Below, piece after piece: positions 43,904 through 52,456 of a stretch of 64,000 nt of DNA (the first letter of the stretch is position 1; every line of letters starts with the position of its first letter). This stretch comes from an uncultured Ruminococcus sp. (GTDB lineage: Bacteria; Bacillota; Clostridia; Oscillospirales; Ruminococcaceae). The stretch is from assembly GCA_900318825.1 (NCBI GenBank), contig ONMB01000004.1, positions 1-64,000 on the forward strand, written 5' to 3'. The translations under genes and the position numbers were made by a program. The notes below the pieces were generated by a model. That model was given only the letters and a program-made list of their open reading frames with translations. It was not told the DNA's origin and did not search any database.

Positions 43904-44608
43904 ATGGTCAAGGGAAGTATTTTCACGCGGAAACGGAATAATAAGTATCTTGCGGAGCAGCTTGATGCTGTGAAGAAGTATGCGGACGTCATTTCGCATA
44001 CCTCAAAAGGTGATATAATGACGGAGCCCGGTGAGGAGTATCGCTGCTATGACAGAGAGAACGGTTTTCCATTCATACTGCGATTTGAATACAGCGGCAT
44101 ATTTGGCAGACTCGAGGTCTCTGAGGGACATACGTTCAGCCGGAAGTATATGCTGCGTATACGTTCGGCTTGCGACAAACTCATTTCTGCCGGTAAAAAC
44201 GGCTTTTCCGGCGACTGTTTTACGAGGTATTCTCCGGACGGCTGCTCGGGAGTCATGTTCTTTCTCCCGGAGAAAAATGAAGCTGAGGCGGAAACTCTTG
44301 CGAAAAGGCTGCATGATGAATCCGGAGCGCTCCGGAGCGGAGATGACATCTACCTGAGCTATACGGTGTTTATATGCCGGGAAGAACTATATGAAAAGCT
44401 CCGCAGCACGACTCAGGACGAGCTCGACCGCTGCGACGGCTATTACAGCGGCGAGAAAAGAGGGCAGCCGGGGATAGATGCGGCGGAGTACCTGCTTAAC
44501 TGCGGCTTTGAGCTTTCCCAGGACGGCTGGGATATAGCGGTGATAAATGGTGAACCGAATTCCAGCGGCTTTGACATGATAAGATACAAAAAACTGCGTT
44601 CAGTATAA
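43904..44608 (+). CDS. Unrecognised soluble protein next to fruK
   Basis: A 234-residue protein I cannot place in a family. It is cytosolic by appearance: no signal peptide or membrane segment, and charged throughout. The first ~30 residues (KGSIFTRKRNNKYLAEQLDAVKKYADV) look helical. The middle is a mixed alpha/beta region with FPFILRFEYSGIFGRLEVSE and CSGVMFFLPEKNEAEAETLA. The end is YYSGEKRGQPGIDAAEYLLN followed by a short beta-rich tail (GWDIAVINGE). It starts 8 bases after fruK and is probably co-transcribed. A terminator overlaps its end. Confidence 0.75.
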   Translation: MVKGSIFTRKRNNKYLAEQLDAVKKYADVISHTSKGDIMTEPGEEYRCYDRENGFPFILRFEYSGIFGRLEVSEGHTFSRKYMLRIRSACDKLISAGKNGFSGDCFTRYSPDGCSGVMFFLPEKNEAEAETLAKRLHDESGALRSGDDIYLSYTVFICREELYEKLRSTTQDELDRCDGYYSGEKRGQPGIDAAEYLLNCGFELSQDGWDIAVINGEPNSSGFDMIRYKKLRSV

Positions 44609-44626
44609 ACTGAACGCAGTTTTGTT
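44590..44626. terminator. Terminator between convergent genes
   Basis: AAAACTGCGTTCAGT (44590-44604), loop of 4, ACTGAACGCAGTTTT (44609-44623): a perfect 15-bp stem with flanking A and T runs, overlapping the upstream gene's stop. Confidence 0.93.
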
Positions 44627-44648
44627 TTAATTCAGCATTGAGCTAAGC

Positions 44649-47600
44649 TCAGATGGGCTGGAAGTTATTGTGTGCGATAACGTAGTATGTAAGAGGCTCG
44701 TGAGTATCCTGCATACCGCCTGTAACACCGCCAACAGCGGGTATCTTACCGCTTGCAAGCACGAAGTTTGTCTTAGCAGTTGCGTATTTACCCTTTACGT
44801 CACGTCCAAGTTTAGGACCTACCTTTGTAGTCATATTAGCGAGTACCTGCATAAAGTATGCGGGGCAGTAGAACACTTCTACATGATATACCCAGCTTCC
44901 TACGATAGAAAGACGGCAGTACTTATAGAGCTTTTCGTTTTTAAGCTCGCTTGTAAGTGTGTTGAGCTCTGTCTGAGCACCTGAATAAGTTACATGTCCC
45001 AAGTTGTCTTCCCAAACCTTTGCGTCACTATCGCTGTTGTTGAAGACGTAGAGCTCATTACGGTTGGAAGCGATATTTCTGAATGAGCTGAGAGTATCGG
45101 AGAATACATCTGAGTCGATGCTGTCATAGTCGTGATCAGTGAACCATTCCCAAGAATTTGTTTTGTCAGTGAAGGGATTAGAATCTTCATAGTTGTCTTC
45201 AACGCTTATTGATCTTGTTGTTCCGTACTTGTGGAAGCCCCAGTAAGTAAGGGGAAGTGTAGGAACGAGGTCATCTTCGTTTACAACATTGAAGATAGTG
45301 CTGTAGCTTGTTGAATTGCTGTCTGTTGTGCAGTTAGGTGTTGCGAATGCGTATGTGTAAGAAAGGAAGTTAGCGTTGTTCTCAAACTTAGCGCCGAGGA
45401 TATCAGCAATAGCAGCACCTCTTGAGTGACCGCAGATAAGGATAGAACCGTTTGAGATACCGTAAGTGCGGAGGTAAGTTTCGATCTTTACCTGAGCTCT
45501 GTTTGCTGCTACGTCAAAGCCCTTGTGGTTGGACTTGTTTGTCCACTCAGGGTGAGAACCTGTGAGTGTTGTATAGTTAGTTGTATCTGCACCAACGTCG
45601 AAGTTGCTTGACCATTCAGAGTTAGTTCCGTTTGTACCTCTTACTTCAACGATGACAACTTCCTTTGCACCGCTGACGGTAACGACCTTTCTGTGACCGA
45701 TGATGATCTCTGTAACATCATCTGTATCCTTGCCGTTTGTTGAAATGATGTCGTAGTCCTTAACGTCCTTGCAGCCAAATCTTGTGAGGAGATCTCCAGG
45801 GGTGTCAGAACCGCCTGTGATACCATTTGTCCATTCAACATATGTATTATTATATGCGTCAGAAGCACCGAGGATAGAGAATACTGAGAGATCCTTCTTA
45901 TATGTTGTATTGTTTGAAAGAAGGTTGCGGTAGTCCATCTTGAGCTCTACCTTTTCTTCAGTTTTTCTGTAATCCTTACCTTGCTTCCAGTGGTAATAGC
46001 CCTTGAAGAGGTTGTTTGTTCTTGCAGCATTGGGCTTGGGTGAAGAATCCTTCTTATCGTCGATACCGTCGAAGTCTGTATCGGGAAGAACAGGGTTGGA
46101 GCGAGTCTTCCACATTGTAGTAGTTGTCTTGCCCTTGTAGAGATCGGGATCAACGCCCTTGCTTATATATAATGCTCTGATGAGTGAAGTAAGATCAACT
46201 TCCTTCTTTGTGCCGAGCTCGTAAGCGTCTGTAAGACCGTCGTCATCGGAGTCAGTAGAGCTGATCTTGTCGATCTTGTCCTTGAGCTGAACTACTGAGT
46301 AGTCATCGAGGAGTACCCAGTCACCGCCCTCGTTTGTATCCTCGCCGACCTTCTTAGCGATACCGAGGAGGATGTCGCTGAAGTTGCCGTAGATGTTTCC
46401 GTAGAGACCGCCGGTAGAAGAAACGAGGTTCTTGTAGTAGCTTTCGCTTGAAGAGATAGCGGAAACGATGATGCCGTCAGCAGCGAGCTTCTTGGTCATC
46501 TCGTCCATATCCTTGATACCGCTGATGTTGTCATTCTTGTAGTTGATATCGGTAACGAGAACAACATACTTTGTAGAGCCCTTTCTCCAGTTGGACTTGC
46601 GGGCGAGCTCGAGAGCGTCGATAGGAGTCTCGGGGGCGTCACCGCCGCCGTTTACTGAGAGTGCATTGATCTCAGCCTTGAACTTGTCAGCGTTTGTGAA
46701 CCAGTTGGAGGAGAGATACTTGTGCTGCTTTGTGGAGTTGTTGCCGTCACAGGTGATGTCACGGTACTCGATGAGTGAGAAGTTTACATTAACTTTGTAA
46801 TCGTTCTTGAGTGTCTCTGCAAACTTGTTTACGTTTGACTTAACGTTGCTGATAGCGCTGCCCATAGAGCCTGTTGTATCAATAACGAAAACGATGTCGG
46901 ACTGACCGAATGCAGAAGCATCTGAAGGATATGTGGGAGCTGCAACTGTATCAATACCGGCAGCGTTCTTGAGCTCCTCGAAGTCTACGGGAGCCGGAGC
47001 CTGATAGTTGGGAGCATCAACGTCGATCTCAGCTTCCTCAGCAGCCTTTACAGTTGCCTCAGAAGAGGGAAGAGAAGCTGCTTCAACATCAGCCATAGGA
47101 TCAATACCGAAGCCCTTGAGGAATTCGTCGAGGTCAGTAACGAAGTAGTATGCGTCATCTGTTACCTCAGCAGAAAGTGTGTGCTTATCCTTGTCTACCT
47201 TTGTATCGAGAACCTTGAGTTCTTCGTTGTCGAAGCAGAATATAGCAAGGTTGCTTGTGTCGCCTGAAACAGAAGCGTCATATGTGAATGTAAGAGTTAC
47301 AGGCTCGTGATCCTTTGAAGTGAAGTCGATAACGTCACTGAGAACTGAACGGTTGTCAGCAAATGAAGTTGTCTCGTCTTTCTCAAGGTTTACCTTGCGG
47401 TCGATGAGACCGGAAACGCTGCCTGAAACAGAGGGCTTGAACACGTTGTCGCTCTCTGCGAGAGTTTCGCTCATAGCCTTTGTTGAAGTTACCTGAGCGA
47501 TCTTCTTCTCACCGTCGGGAGTTGTTCCGTCAGTGGAAGCCTTTGTGGGATCAAGGCTGAGCTTGAGCTCATCGGGATCAATGATGCCGTCGCCGTCTGT

Positions 47601-48692
47601 GTCAGCCTTTGTAGGATCGGTACCGTGAGTGTTTACCTCTTCACCGTCAGAGAGGCTGTCGCCGTCTGTATCAGCCTTTCTCGGGTTTGTACCGAGCTCC
47701 TGTTCCTTGCCGTTTGAGAGGCCGTCTCCGTCCTCGTCCTCGTCAAAGTCACTTACGGAATTATCATCAGAGTCAGCCTTTAACGGGTTAGAACCGAGCT
47801 TCTTTACCTCGAAGCCGTCTGTGAGACCGTCGCCGTCTGTATCAGCCTTTGTGGGATCTGTTCCGAGAGCGGCTTCGTCACTATCTGAGATGCCGTCGCC
47901 GTCAGTGTCAGCGGCAGCCTTCTCGATCTCAGCCTTCTCGAATGCGTATGAAACCTCAGCAGAGATGTTGAGTGACTTGCTTTCGCTTGTGATAGTTGTG
48001 TCAACGTTGATAGAGTTGGAGATGAGACCGTCCTCCTCAGCAGCGTGAACGAATGCCTCGTAAGGCATTGAAGAAGAAATGAGCATAAGGCTCAGAATGA
48101 AACTGAAAGTCTTCTTGTTCAGCTTGCCCTTCTTGCCGAGGTAAAGTGCAAGTGAAGCTGAAAGAACGAGTGTTACAGCAGCTCCGGAAACGCCCTTTGC
48201 ACCTGTCTTAGGACTGTTCTCGTCGTTTGCAGCAGCTGCGGAAGTTGAAGAAGAGCTCTGTTCAGTTGAAGCTGCGGAAGTTTCAGTTGAAGCAGATGTC
48301 TCTGAAACGGCTTCGGTAGCGGTTTCGGAAGCAGCTTCTGAAGTTGCTTCGGAAGTAGTCTCAGCGGACTTTATAGCGATTGCTGAGATGCCTATTTTCT
48401 CGCCAGCCTTGAGGCTGATCTTTTCTTCGGGTGTTTCGTTGAGCTTGAATTCGAGCTCATCAGGAAGCAGGAGCTTTACGTCGACGTCATTAACGTCAAA
48501 TGCGTTGGTGTTTGCAATAGTGACGTTAAGGTTTACCTCTTCTCCGACGTTGTAGTCGGTCTTATCAGAGGCGATCCTGACTGAAATGCCATCCTGCAGT
48601 TCGTCAGATGCAGCATTCGCAGACATCGGAGCAAGCGCTGAAAGGCTTGCAACTGCTGCGAGCGAGCAAGCTGCCAGTAAATGTTTTTTCAT
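44649..48692 (-). CDS. Large surface protein: internal sortase-like anchor, TSP3 repeats, VWA and lipase regions
   Basis: About 1,347 residues. Order: signal peptide (~1-28); small beta-domain (SDKTDYNVGEEVNLNVTIANTN, ~40-110); Ser/Thr/Glu linker; SPKTG at ~160-164, a hydrophobic segment and KKGKLNKK, i.e. a sortase-type sorting signal; immediately a second signal-peptide-like segment (~195-217); five or so thrombospondin type 3 calcium repeats (DTDGDGISDSDE.., ~255-385); a VWA domain with MIDAS DTTGS (FVIDTTGSMGSAISN, ~610); and a class-3-lipase-like region with nucleophile elbow GHSRGA (~1090). The frame is unbroken. Start ATG 48692 follows GGAGG. Likely secreted and calcium-dependent; adhesion or lipid/ester hydrolysis is inference. 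Confidence 0.88.
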   Translation of the reverse strand: MKKHLLAACSLAAVASLSALAPMSANAASDELQDGISVRIASDKTDYNVGEEVNLNVTIANTNAFDVNDVDVKLLLPDELEFKLNETPEEKISLKAGEKIGISAIAIKSAETTSEATSEAASETATEAVSETSASTETSAASTEQSSSSTSAAAANDENSPKTGAKGVSGAAVTLVLSASLALYLGKKGKLNKKTFSFILSLMLISSSMPYEAFVHAAEEDGLISNSINVDTTITSESKSLNISAEVSYAFEKAEIEKAAADTDGDGISDSDEAALGTDPTKADTDGDGLTDGFEVKKLGSNPLKADSDDNSVSDFDEDEDGDGLSNGKEQELGTNPRKADTDGDSLSDGEEVNTHGTDPTKADTDGDGIIDPDELKLSLDPTKASTDGTTPDGEKKIAQVTSTKAMSETLAESDNVFKPSVSGSVSGLIDRKVNLEKDETTSFADNRSVLSDVIDFTSKDHEPVTLTFTYDASVSGDTSNLAIFCFDNEELKVLDTKVDKDKHTLSAEVTDDAYYFVTDLDEFLKGFGIDPMADVEAASLPSSEATVKAAEEAEIDVDAPNYQAPAPVDFEELKNAAGIDTVAAPTYPSDASAFGQSDIVFVIDTTGSMGSAISNVKSNVNKFAETLKNDYKVNVNFSLIEYRDITCDGNNSTKQHKYLSSNWFTNADKFKAEINALSVNGGGDAPETPIDALELARKSNWRKGSTKYVVLVTDINYKNDNISGIKDMDEMTKKLAADGIIVSAISSSESYYKNLVSSTGGLYGNIYGNFSDILLGIAKKVGEDTNEGGDWVLLDDYSVVQLKDKIDKISSTDSDDDGLTDAYELGTKKEVDLTSLIRALYISKGVDPDLYKGKTTTTMWKTRSNPVLPDTDFDGIDDKKDSSPKPNAARTNNLFKGYYHWKQGKDYRKTEEKVELKMDYRNLLSNNTTYKKDLSVFSILGASDAYNNTYVEWTNGITGGSDTPGDLLTRFGCKDVKDYDIISTNGKDTDDVTEIIIGHRKVVTVSGAKEVVIVEVRGTNGTNSEWSSNFDVGADTTNYTTLTGSHPEWTNKSNHKGFDVAANRAQVKIETYLRTYGISNGSILICGHSRGAAIADILGAKFENNANFLSYTYAFATPNCTTDSNSTSYSTIFNVVNEDDLVPTLPLTYWGFHKYGTTRSISVEDNYEDSNPFTDKTNSWEWFTDHDYDSIDSDVFSDTLSSFRNIASNRNELYVFNNSDSDAKVWEDNLGHVTYSGAQTELNTLTSELKNEKLYKYCRLSIVGSWVYHVEVFYCPAYFMQVLANMTTKVGPKLGRDVKGKYATAKTNFVLASGKIPAVGGVTGGMQDTHEPLTYYVIAHNNFQPI

Positions 48693-48708
48693 AAGATCCT
48701 CCATTCAT

Positions 48709-48739
48709 TCGTCTTGGACCTGCAAAGCAGGTGAGACGA
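48709..48739 (-). other. Leader hairpin upstream of the VWA/lipase gene
   Basis: TCGTCT (48709-48714) pairs with AGACGA (48734-48739), and ACCTGC (48718-48723) with GCAGGT (48727-48732) inside it. It ends next to the GGAGG ribosome site. A second smaller stem (AGCAGG/CCTGCT) lies upstream at about 48758-48775. Confidence 0.6.
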
Positions 48740-48791
48740 GTTTTTTCAGTCTGACAGCAGGAGTGCCTGCTTATCAGAACTGTACTTCTTT

Positions 48792-48820
48792 ATTTTAGCA
48801 TAAATAACAAAAATTGTCAA
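48792..48820 (-). promoter_or_regulatory. Promoter of the VWA/lipase gene
   Basis: Minus strand TTGACA (48820-48815), 17 bases, TAAAAT (48797-48792), giving a leader of about 95 bases. Confidence 0.85.
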
Positions 48821-49024
48821 TGCAATATGGCAAAAAATCACAAAAAATTAATCAACTCAGTGTTTAATAAAGTACTTTAAGGCATTATTTTATTCAATTA
48901 ATTATACTATAAGTTATAATGAGAAACTGACTATCATTCTGCGCAGTTCTCTTTTTCCTGCGTGAAAGCTCTCCTGCGGTCAGAAATATCTTGTGCGGAC
49001 GTAAAGAAAAATAGTTATTTAGTC

Positions 49025-49053
49025 TTGACTTAATGGGCTGTTGGGTGTATAAT
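49025..49053 (+). promoter_or_regulatory. Promoter of the NifU-like / GGGtGRT pair
   Basis: TTGACT (49025-49030), 17 bases, TATAAT (49048-49053), about 20 bases before AAAGGAG. From 48821 to 49024 there is only AT-rich DNA with no other feature seen. Confidence 0.88.
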
Positions 49054-49085
49054 TAATCTATAAAATTTTCAAAGGAGAATGCTTG

Positions 49086-49778
49086 ATGATTTATTCACAT
49101 GAAGTTGAAACAATGTGCCCTATCGCTCAGGGCGTTGCTCACGGCGCTGCTCCCATCCCTGAGGAGGCTAAGTGGGTAAAGGCTAAGGAAATAAAGGATA
49201 TTTCCGGTTTTACACACGGTATCGGTTGGTGTGCTCCTCAGCAGGGTACCTGCAAGCTCACACTCAACGTTAAGGAAGGTGTTATCCAGGAAGCTCTCGT
49301 TGAGACTATCGGCTGCTCAGGTATGACTCATTCAGCTGCTATGGCTGCTGAGATCCTCCCCGGCAGAACTATCCTCGAGGCTCTTAACACTGACCTCGTT
49401 TGCGACGCTATCAACACAGCTATGAGAGAACTCTTCCTCCAGATCGTTTACGGACGTTCACAGTCCGCTTTCTCTGAGGGCGGTCTCGTAGTAGGTGCCG
49501 GTCTTGAGGACCTCGGTAAGGGACTCCGCTCACAGGTCGGAACTACATACGGTACTCTCGCAAAGGGACCTCGTTACCTCGAACTCACTGACGGCTATAT
49601 CACTGGTATCGCCCTCAATGAGGACAATGAGATCATCGGCTATAAGTTCGTTAACTTCGGCAAGATGATGGACTTCATCAAGGCTGGCGACGATGCTAAC
49701 ACTGCTTTTGAGAAGGCTCAGGGTCAGTACGGCAGAGTTAACGATGCTGCTAAGATCGTTGATCCCAGAAAGGAATAA
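49086..49778 (+). CDS. NifU-like iron-sulfur scaffold-related protein, partner of GGGtGRT
   Basis: About 230 residues related to the NifU/IscU N-terminal fold. VKEGVIQEALVETIGCSGMTHSAAMAAEILPGRTILEAL is the family core, with the Cys in IGCSG matching the first scaffold cysteine; other cysteines are in WCAPQQGTC and LVCDA. The spacing differs from true IscU, so cluster building is not certain. It is always found beside GGGtGRT genes in the gut Firmicutes I know of; this pairing is from memory. Codon bias is as strong as tuf, so it is highly expressed. ATG 49086 is 8 bases from GGAG; a TTG three bases earlier is possible. Confidence 0.82.
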   Translation: MIYSHEVETMCPIAQGVAHGAAPIPEEAKWVKAKEIKDISGFTHGIGWCAPQQGTCKLTLNVKEGVIQEALVETIGCSGMTHSAAMAAEILPGRTILEALNTDLVCDAINTAMRELFLQIVYGRSQSAFSEGGLVVGAGLEDLGKGLRSQVGTTYGTLAKGPRYLELTDGYITGIALNEDNEIIGYKFVNFGKMMDFIKAGDDANTAFEKAQGQYGRVNDAAKIVDPRKE

Positions 49779-49793
49779 GGAGGTACTTTTAAA

Positions 49794-50792
49794 ATGGCTT
49801 TATTTGAATCATATGAGAGACGCGAGAAGCAGATCCTCGACGTTATAAAGAATTACGGCATCAATTCCATCGAGGAATGTGCTGACGTTTGCAAGGAGAA
49901 AGGCCTCGACATCTATAAGCTCGTTGAAGGTATTCAGCCTATCTGCTTTGAAAATGCTAAGTGGGCTTACACAGTAGGCTGCGCTATCGCTATCAAGAAG
50001 GGCTGCAAGAGAGCTGCTGACGCTGCTGCTGCTATCGGTGAGGGTCTCCAGGCTTTCTGTATCCCCGGTTCAGTTGCTGACCAGCGTAAGGTTGGTCTCG
50101 GCCACGGTAACCTCGGCAAGATGCTCCTCGAAGAGGACACTGAGTGCTTCGCATTCCTCGCAGGTCACGAGTCATTCGCTGCTGCTGAAGGCGCTATCGG
50201 TATTGCTGAAAAGGCTAACAAGGTTCGTCAGAAGCCCCTCCGTGTTATCCTCAACGGTCTCGGAAAGGACGCTGCTCAGATCATCGCTCGTATCAACGGC
50301 TTTACTTACATCGAGACAGAGATGGACTACGCAACAGGCGAAGTAAAGGAAGTTTTCCGCAAGGCTTACTCAGACGGTCTCCGCGCTAAGGTTAACTGCT
50401 ACGGCGCTAACGACGTAAGAGAAGGCGTTGCTATCATGTGGAAGGAAAACGTTGACGTTTCTATCACTGGTAACTCAACTAACCCCACACGTTTCCAGCA
50501 CCCCGTTGCAGGTACTTATAAGAAGGAGCGCGTTGACGCTGGCAAGAAGTACTTCTCAGTTGCTTCAGGCGGCGGTACAGGACGTACTCTCCACCCCGAC
50601 AACATGGCTGCAGGTCCTGCTTCCTACGGTATGACAGATACTCTCGGCCGTATGCACTCTGACGCTCAGTTCGCTGGTTCTTCTTCTGTACCGGCTCACG
50701 TTGAGATGATGGGACTTATCGGTATGGGCAACAACCCGATGGTTGGTGCAACAGTTGCTTGCGCAGTTGCTGTTGAAGAGGCTATGAAGTGA
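49794..50792 (+). CDS. GGGtGRT protein, function unknown
   Basis: A 332-residue soluble protein named for its motif GGGTGRT near residues 258-264 (VASGGGTGRTLHPDN). It has an N-terminal helical part (EKQILDVIKNYGINSIEECADVCKEKG), then an alpha/beta region with FCIPGSVADQRKVGLGHGNLGKML, AGHESFAAAEGAIGIAEKANKVR, and GNSTNPTRFQHPVAGTYKKE. Cysteines recur (CADVC, ICFENAKWAYTVGCAIAIKKGC). The glycine-rich motif could bind a nucleotide phosphate, but no known catalytic set is visible. It is 15 bases downstream of the NifU-like gene with its own AGGAGG and shares its strong codon bias. Confidence 0.85.
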   Translation: MALFESYERREKQILDVIKNYGINSIEECADVCKEKGLDIYKLVEGIQPICFENAKWAYTVGCAIAIKKGCKRAADAAAAIGEGLQAFCIPGSVADQRKVGLGHGNLGKMLLEEDTECFAFLAGHESFAAAEGAIGIAEKANKVRQKPLRVILNGLGKDAAQIIARINGFTYIETEMDYATGEVKEVFRKAYSDGLRAKVNCYGANDVREGVAIMWKENVDVSITGNSTNPTRFQHPVAGTYKKERVDAGKKYFSVASGGGTGRTLHPDNMAAGPASYGMTDTLGRMHSDAQFAGSSSVPAHVEMMGLIGMGNNPMVGATVACAVAVEEAMK

Positions 50793-50818
50793 GCTTATCA
50801 CTAAGCTGAATATAATTT

Positions 50819-50848
50819 AAGGGACGACCTGTGGGCCGTCCCTTTTCA
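50819..50848 (+). terminator. Terminator of the GGGtGRT pair
   Basis: AAGGGACG (50819-50826) pairs with CGTCCCTT (50837-50844), then TTTT. Confidence 0.85.
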
Positions 50849-50854
50849 TTTTGT

Positions 50855-51601
50855 TTAAAATCCGGCTTCGACCGGTTTGCTGAACTCCTTACTGCTGAAT
50901 TTGAAAAGAGCTTGTACTTTAGAGTCTATAAGGCTGACAAAGCTGTATATTTCTGTGTCGTCGTTATCATTCCATGTATCAGTAATGGTCGTGTAACCAA
51001 AGTTGATCGCTTGGGCGGTTGAACTGCATGTTTCCGCCAAAGAATTTAATTGTACTTCATTGTGTTCAGGAGTACCGTATTTTTCTTTTATTCTTTCAAC
51101 TATAACACTATATTCTGCTAACAGCATAGTAGTATCTGAGTCGGAATAAGTGTCTGAAGTGTCGTCTAAAGCATATATGACCTGATACAGACCGTTCTCG
51201 TCATCAAAATAGAGGTACATTTCAGCGGGATATCCGCATATCTCGACCTCATATGTTAATGCCTCGTCAGTTTCCTCAATGGGCTTGCCGGACTCGGACT
51301 TTTTAACGGTTTTTATTGAGTCTCCCCAGCACATATTCCTGATATCAGGAGTCCTTTCGGAAGGGGACTCCTCTGTAATATCCTCTTCTTCGGTCTCGGC
51401 TTCTGTTGTCTTGGGAGCTTTGTTTTTTTTCTCAGTTTCTTCTTCGGTTTCCTCTTCCTCAGTCTGTGAGCCGGAGCTCTTTTCCTGTGCAGCAGAGGTA
51501 TTGGCAGAGGTTTCACTGCTGTCTGAGCTGCCTGATGAAGAACTGCCACAGCCTGTCAGAATAACTGCGGTCAATAGTATGGCAAATAACTTTGATCTCA
51601 T
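50855..51601 (-). CDS. Unrecognised lipoprotein
   Basis: A 248-residue predicted lipoprotein: MRSKLFAILLTAVILTGC carries a lipobox (LTGC, Cys18). Then comes a Ser-rich and Glu/Thr-rich linker of about 75 residues (SQTEEEETEEETEKKN). The globular part (~90-248) begins IRNMCWGDSIKTVKKSESG and includes YEVEICGYPAEMYLYFDDENGLYQVIYAL, a beta-rich pattern often seen in Firmicute lipoproteins of unknown role (two MOG-like repeats: 'W G D S ...'). GGAGGG precedes the ATG. Nothing points to a transporter. Confidence 0.8.
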   Translation of the reverse strand: MRSKLFAILLTAVILTGCGSSSSGSSDSSETSANTSAAQEKSSGSQTEEEETEEETEKKNKAPKTTEAETEEEDITEESPSERTPDIRNMCWGDSIKTVKKSESGKPIEETDEALTYEVEICGYPAEMYLYFDDENGLYQVIYALDDTSDTYSDSDTTMLLAEYSVIVERIKEKYGTPEHNEVQLNSLAETCSSTAQAINFGYTTITDTWNDNDDTEIYSFVSLIDSKVQALFKFSSKEFSKPVEAGF

Positions 51602-51842
51602 TAGGATCCCTCCCTGTTTTGATATTTTGTAATTTAATTATAAGAGAAGGACGGGACATAATCAATACTTATCAGGCAAATGTTACAGATTATTAATTAA
51701 AAATGTATGAATATACAAAAATCAGCAGAAAAATATGTTGAATATTGCCTTATAAATAATATATGTGCAATCATATAATCTAATAGATTATTAATCTGAC
51801 GCGCCACGTTGGGTATAATATATTATGTAGGAGGTCGATAAA

Positions 51843-52169
51843 ATGCCGAATGTTGATTTGATAGCTATTGGAAAACGTATCCAAAATCAGCGCCTTGCAT
51901 TAGGTTATACCCAGCAGTTTGTTTATGAAAAACTTGATATCTCGCAAAATCATTACAGCCGTATAGAAAACGGACACGTTGGTATGTCGTTTGAGATACT
52001 TTTACAGATATCTGAGGTATTAAGTATATCGACTGACTATATTCTTTCGGGAAATATAAGGTCGGACGATAATATCGAGCTGATAAACAACTACAAGTCC
52101 TTAACGCCAAAGCAAAGACAATATATAGATGAACATCTAAAGCTGTTTATTGACGCTGATCTGAAATGA
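51843..52169 (+). CDS. XRE family HTH regulator
   Basis: A 108-residue Cro/CI-type DNA-binding protein: IGKRIQNQRLALGYTQQFVYEKLDISQNHYSRIENGHVGMSFEILLQISEVLSISTDYIL is the whole helix-turn-helix domain, with LTPKQRQYIDEHLKLFI as a short C-terminal helix. It has AGGAGG and a TATAAT (51814-51819) upstream but no clear -35, so it may be self-controlled. Its target may be the ABC/FtsX operon that starts 290 bases downstream. Distance and direction allow this; no shared site was identified. Confidence 0.9.
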   Translation: MPNVDLIAIGKRIQNQRLALGYTQQFVYEKLDISQNHYSRIENGHVGMSFEILLQISEVLSISTDYILSGNIRSDDNIELINNYKSLTPKQRQYIDEHLKLFIDADLK

Positions 52170-52192
52170 TTGTTTATTATCTGCTAAAATAA

Positions 52193-52228
52193 GAAGGTCT
52201 CCGAATTCTGCCGGTGACCTTCGTTTTT
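52193..52228 (+). terminator. Terminator of the XRE gene
   Basis: GAAGGTC (52193-52199) pairs with GACCTTC (52216-52222), followed by GTTTTTAT. Confidence 0.75.
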
Positions 52229-52368
52229 ATTTCAGCAGAACCTTCTCCGCTTGTTAACCTCAGTTAAAGAACTTATGGAAAAAGGTGCGAGAAATATACA
52301 AATATCTTTCGCAGTAGTTGCCGGGCGGTGTCATAACTGACGAAAATAAGCAGTTAATAAAATGTTCA

Positions 52369-52426
52369 TTGACAATCGCACAGTAAAGTGATAAACTTTA
52401 ATCATCGAGGTTAGATTTTACTAACC
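52369..52426 (+). promoter_or_regulatory. Promoter and dyad operator of the ABC/FtsX operon
   Basis: TTGACA (52369-52374), 17 bases, TAAACT (52392-52397) with TGA before it (extended -10). Directly after the expected start is AGGTTAG (52408-52414), 6 bases, CTAACCT (52421-52427): a perfect dyad in the position of a repressor site. The dyad could also form an RNA hairpin. Upstream bases 52229-52368 hold nothing else recognised. Confidence 0.65.
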
Positions 52427-52456
52427 TTAAGTTCATGATATAGAAAGGGGCATTCT

